Source: Bacteroidales bacterium
Lineage (GTDB): Bacteria > Bacteroidota > Bacteroidia > Bacteroidales > WCHB1-69
Reading direction: 5' to 3'
Length of the DNA stretch: 6,237 bases
Assembly (NCBI GenBank): GCA_031273515.1
Contig: JAISRU010000027.1
Span: 1-6,237, forward strand
In this document: positions 5,545 to 6,237 of the stretch, piece by piece
Layout of the letters: every line of letters starts with the position of its first letter
How positions within the stretch are numbered: the stretch's first letter is position 1
The notes under the pieces: generated by a model
What the model was told of the DNA's origin: nothing
Seen by the model: only the letters and a program-made list of their open reading frames with translations
Database searches by the model: none
Program-made: the position numbers and the translations under genes

Positions 5545-5573
5545 CAGAACAGAAGACTTTTTCTTCTGTTCTG
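5545..5573 (-). terminator. Hairpin terminator downstream of rplU-rpmA
   Basis: CAGAACAGAAGA (5545-5556) and TCTTCTGTTCTG (5562-5573) form a perfect 12-bp stem with a 5-base loop, 30 bases after the rpmA stop on the minus strand. The sequence after it reads TACACTTTTCGCTTTG, so the T-tract is delayed rather than immediate. Position and stem quality make it the first terminator or 3'-end stabiliser of the ribosomal protein mRNA. Confidence 0.65.
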
Positions 5574-5603
5574 CAACAAATAAAACAGTTTACCAAACTT
5601 TTT

Positions 5604-5873
5604 TTATCCTTTTGCTTCTTCCTGTTCAAGCACCGAAACGTATGATTTTCCTTCGGCTTTTTTCTTAAAGGTAACCGTACCGTTTGTCAGGGCAAAAAGG
5701 GTATGATCTTTCCCTATACCAACATTTTTACCCGGATTATGAACAGTGCCTCTCTGACGTACAATGATATTTCCTGCTTTGGCTAATTGACCGCCAAATA
5801 TCTTAATACCTAAGCGTTTACTTTCGGATTCACGACCATTTTGCGAACTTCCGACTCCTTTTTTATGTGCCAT
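5604..5873 (-). CDS. rpmA: 50S ribosomal protein L27 (bL27)
   Basis: A complete bL27 of 89 residues, the usual length. It begins [20 protein letters not shown], the conserved flexible N-terminus that reaches the peptidyl transferase centre, followed by [20 protein letters not shown] (33-43), [17 protein letters not shown] (45-61) and VTFKKK. The protein starts directly at MAHKKG, without the cleaved N-terminal extension known in Firmicutes. It helps position tRNA and assemble the 50S subunit. The start is 31 bp after the rplU stop; upstream is A-rich with no strong Shine-Dalgarno. The final EQEEAKG tail is variable in the family. It is the last gene of the rplU-rpmA operon. Confidence 0.98.
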   Translation of the reverse strand: MAHKKGVGSSQNGRESESKRLGIKIFGGQLAKAGNIIVRQRGTVHNPGKNVGIGKDHTLFALTNGTVTFKKKAEGKSYVSVLEQEEAKG

Positions 5874-5904
5874 CTTTTCTGTTTACTTTGGTTATTAACT
5901 CTGT

Positions 5905-6219
5905 TTATACTTCGACAATCTCATCAATTTGAATGTAACTCAAATATTGACGGTGTCCATTTAATTTTTGGTATCCTTTTCTTCTCTTTTTCTTGAAGAC
6001 CAATACCTTTTTTCCTTTTAAATGATTTAAAACGGTTGCAGAAACTTTTGCTCCCGAAATGGAAGGTATTCCTACATTTATTTTACCGTTATCATCAACT
6101 AACAATACATTGTCAAAATCAATTTTTGACCCTTCTTCAGCATTCAGGCGATGAACAAAGATCTTCTGATCTTTCTCAACCTTAAATTGTTGCCCTGCTA
6201 TTTCTACTATTGCATACAT
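5905..6219 (-). CDS. rplU: 50S ribosomal protein L21 (bL21)
   Basis: A complete bL21 of 104 residues, standard length. The family signatures are [18 protein letters not shown] (1-18), [22 protein letters not shown], and the basic [21 protein letters not shown] (70-90) that contacts 23S rRNA, ending [10 protein letters not shown]. It binds domains of 23S rRNA in the large subunit. Gene order rplU-rpmA is conserved across bacteria. Only 18 bases of upstream DNA are in the window, so its promoter and any leader are not visible. Confidence 0.98.
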   Translation of the reverse strand: MYAIVEIAGQQFKVEKDQKIFVHRLNAEEGSKIDFDNVLLVDDNGKINVGIPSISGAKVSATVLNHLKGKKVLVFKKKRRKGYQKLNGHRQYLSYIQIDEIVEV

Positions 6220-6237
6220 TATTTAAAATTTTAATTA

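Noticed and set aside
5587..5599. Hairpin AGTTT-ACC-AAACT followed by T7 on the plus strand, as a plus-strand terminator
   Set aside because: The stem is only 5 bp and mostly A-T, and no plus-strand gene ends nearby. The T-run is simply the complement of A-rich DNA around the rpmA stop.
5421..5645. Plus-strand reading frame of 74 codons in the spacer before rpmA
   Set aside because: It runs through three hairpins and into the rpmA coding region on the opposite strand, has no promoter or ribosome binding signal, and its low-complexity Lys/Gln/Phe composition reflects AT-rich DNA.

Overview
The window reads as chromosomal DNA from a member of the Bacteroidota, most likely Bacteroidales. Four things support this. 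One gene carries a classic C-terminal type IX secretion (T9SS) sorting domain. Another looks like the gliding lipoprotein GldH. Two promoters match the Bacteroidota -7 element TAnnTTTG (both in the context TTTTGTAC-N-TTTGCA). The starts lack clear Shine-Dalgarno sequences. The genes are AT-rich and largely housekeeping; no phage, defence, CRISPR or transposase gene is visible.

Layout. Positions 1-216 are non-coding and hold a hairpin-like repeat cut by the window edge, a broken composite repeat (copy A, 51-180) and the promoter of the next operon. gldH-like (274-753) and pheT (761-3223) lie 7 bp apart on the plus strand and form an operon. The 230-bp gap after pheT is almost entirely short-period degenerate repeats (copy B, 3253-3390), which match copy A module for module but in inverted orientation. 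A PhoR-like membrane histidine kinase without a sensor domain and without an adjacent response regulator follows (3454-4509, plus). It converges, with only 6 bp between stop codons, on a minus-strand gene for a secreted T9SS cargo protein (4516-5289); one hairpin spanning both stops can serve as terminator in both directions. The 314-bp gap 5290-5603 holds the cargo gene promoter and a run of hairpins downstream of the minus-strand ribosomal protein operon rplU (L21, 5905-6219) - rpmA (L27, 5604-5873).

How the genes relate. The two operons serve translation (PheT charges tRNA-Phe; L21 and L27 belong to the 50S subunit). GldH-like and the T9SS cargo both concern the cell envelope and secretion, but nothing here shows that they act together. 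The histidine kinase must signal to a regulator encoded elsewhere. I see no complete new biological system. The most unusual content is the modular intergenic repeat present twice in opposite orientation, followed by the shared terminator and the structured region after rpmA.
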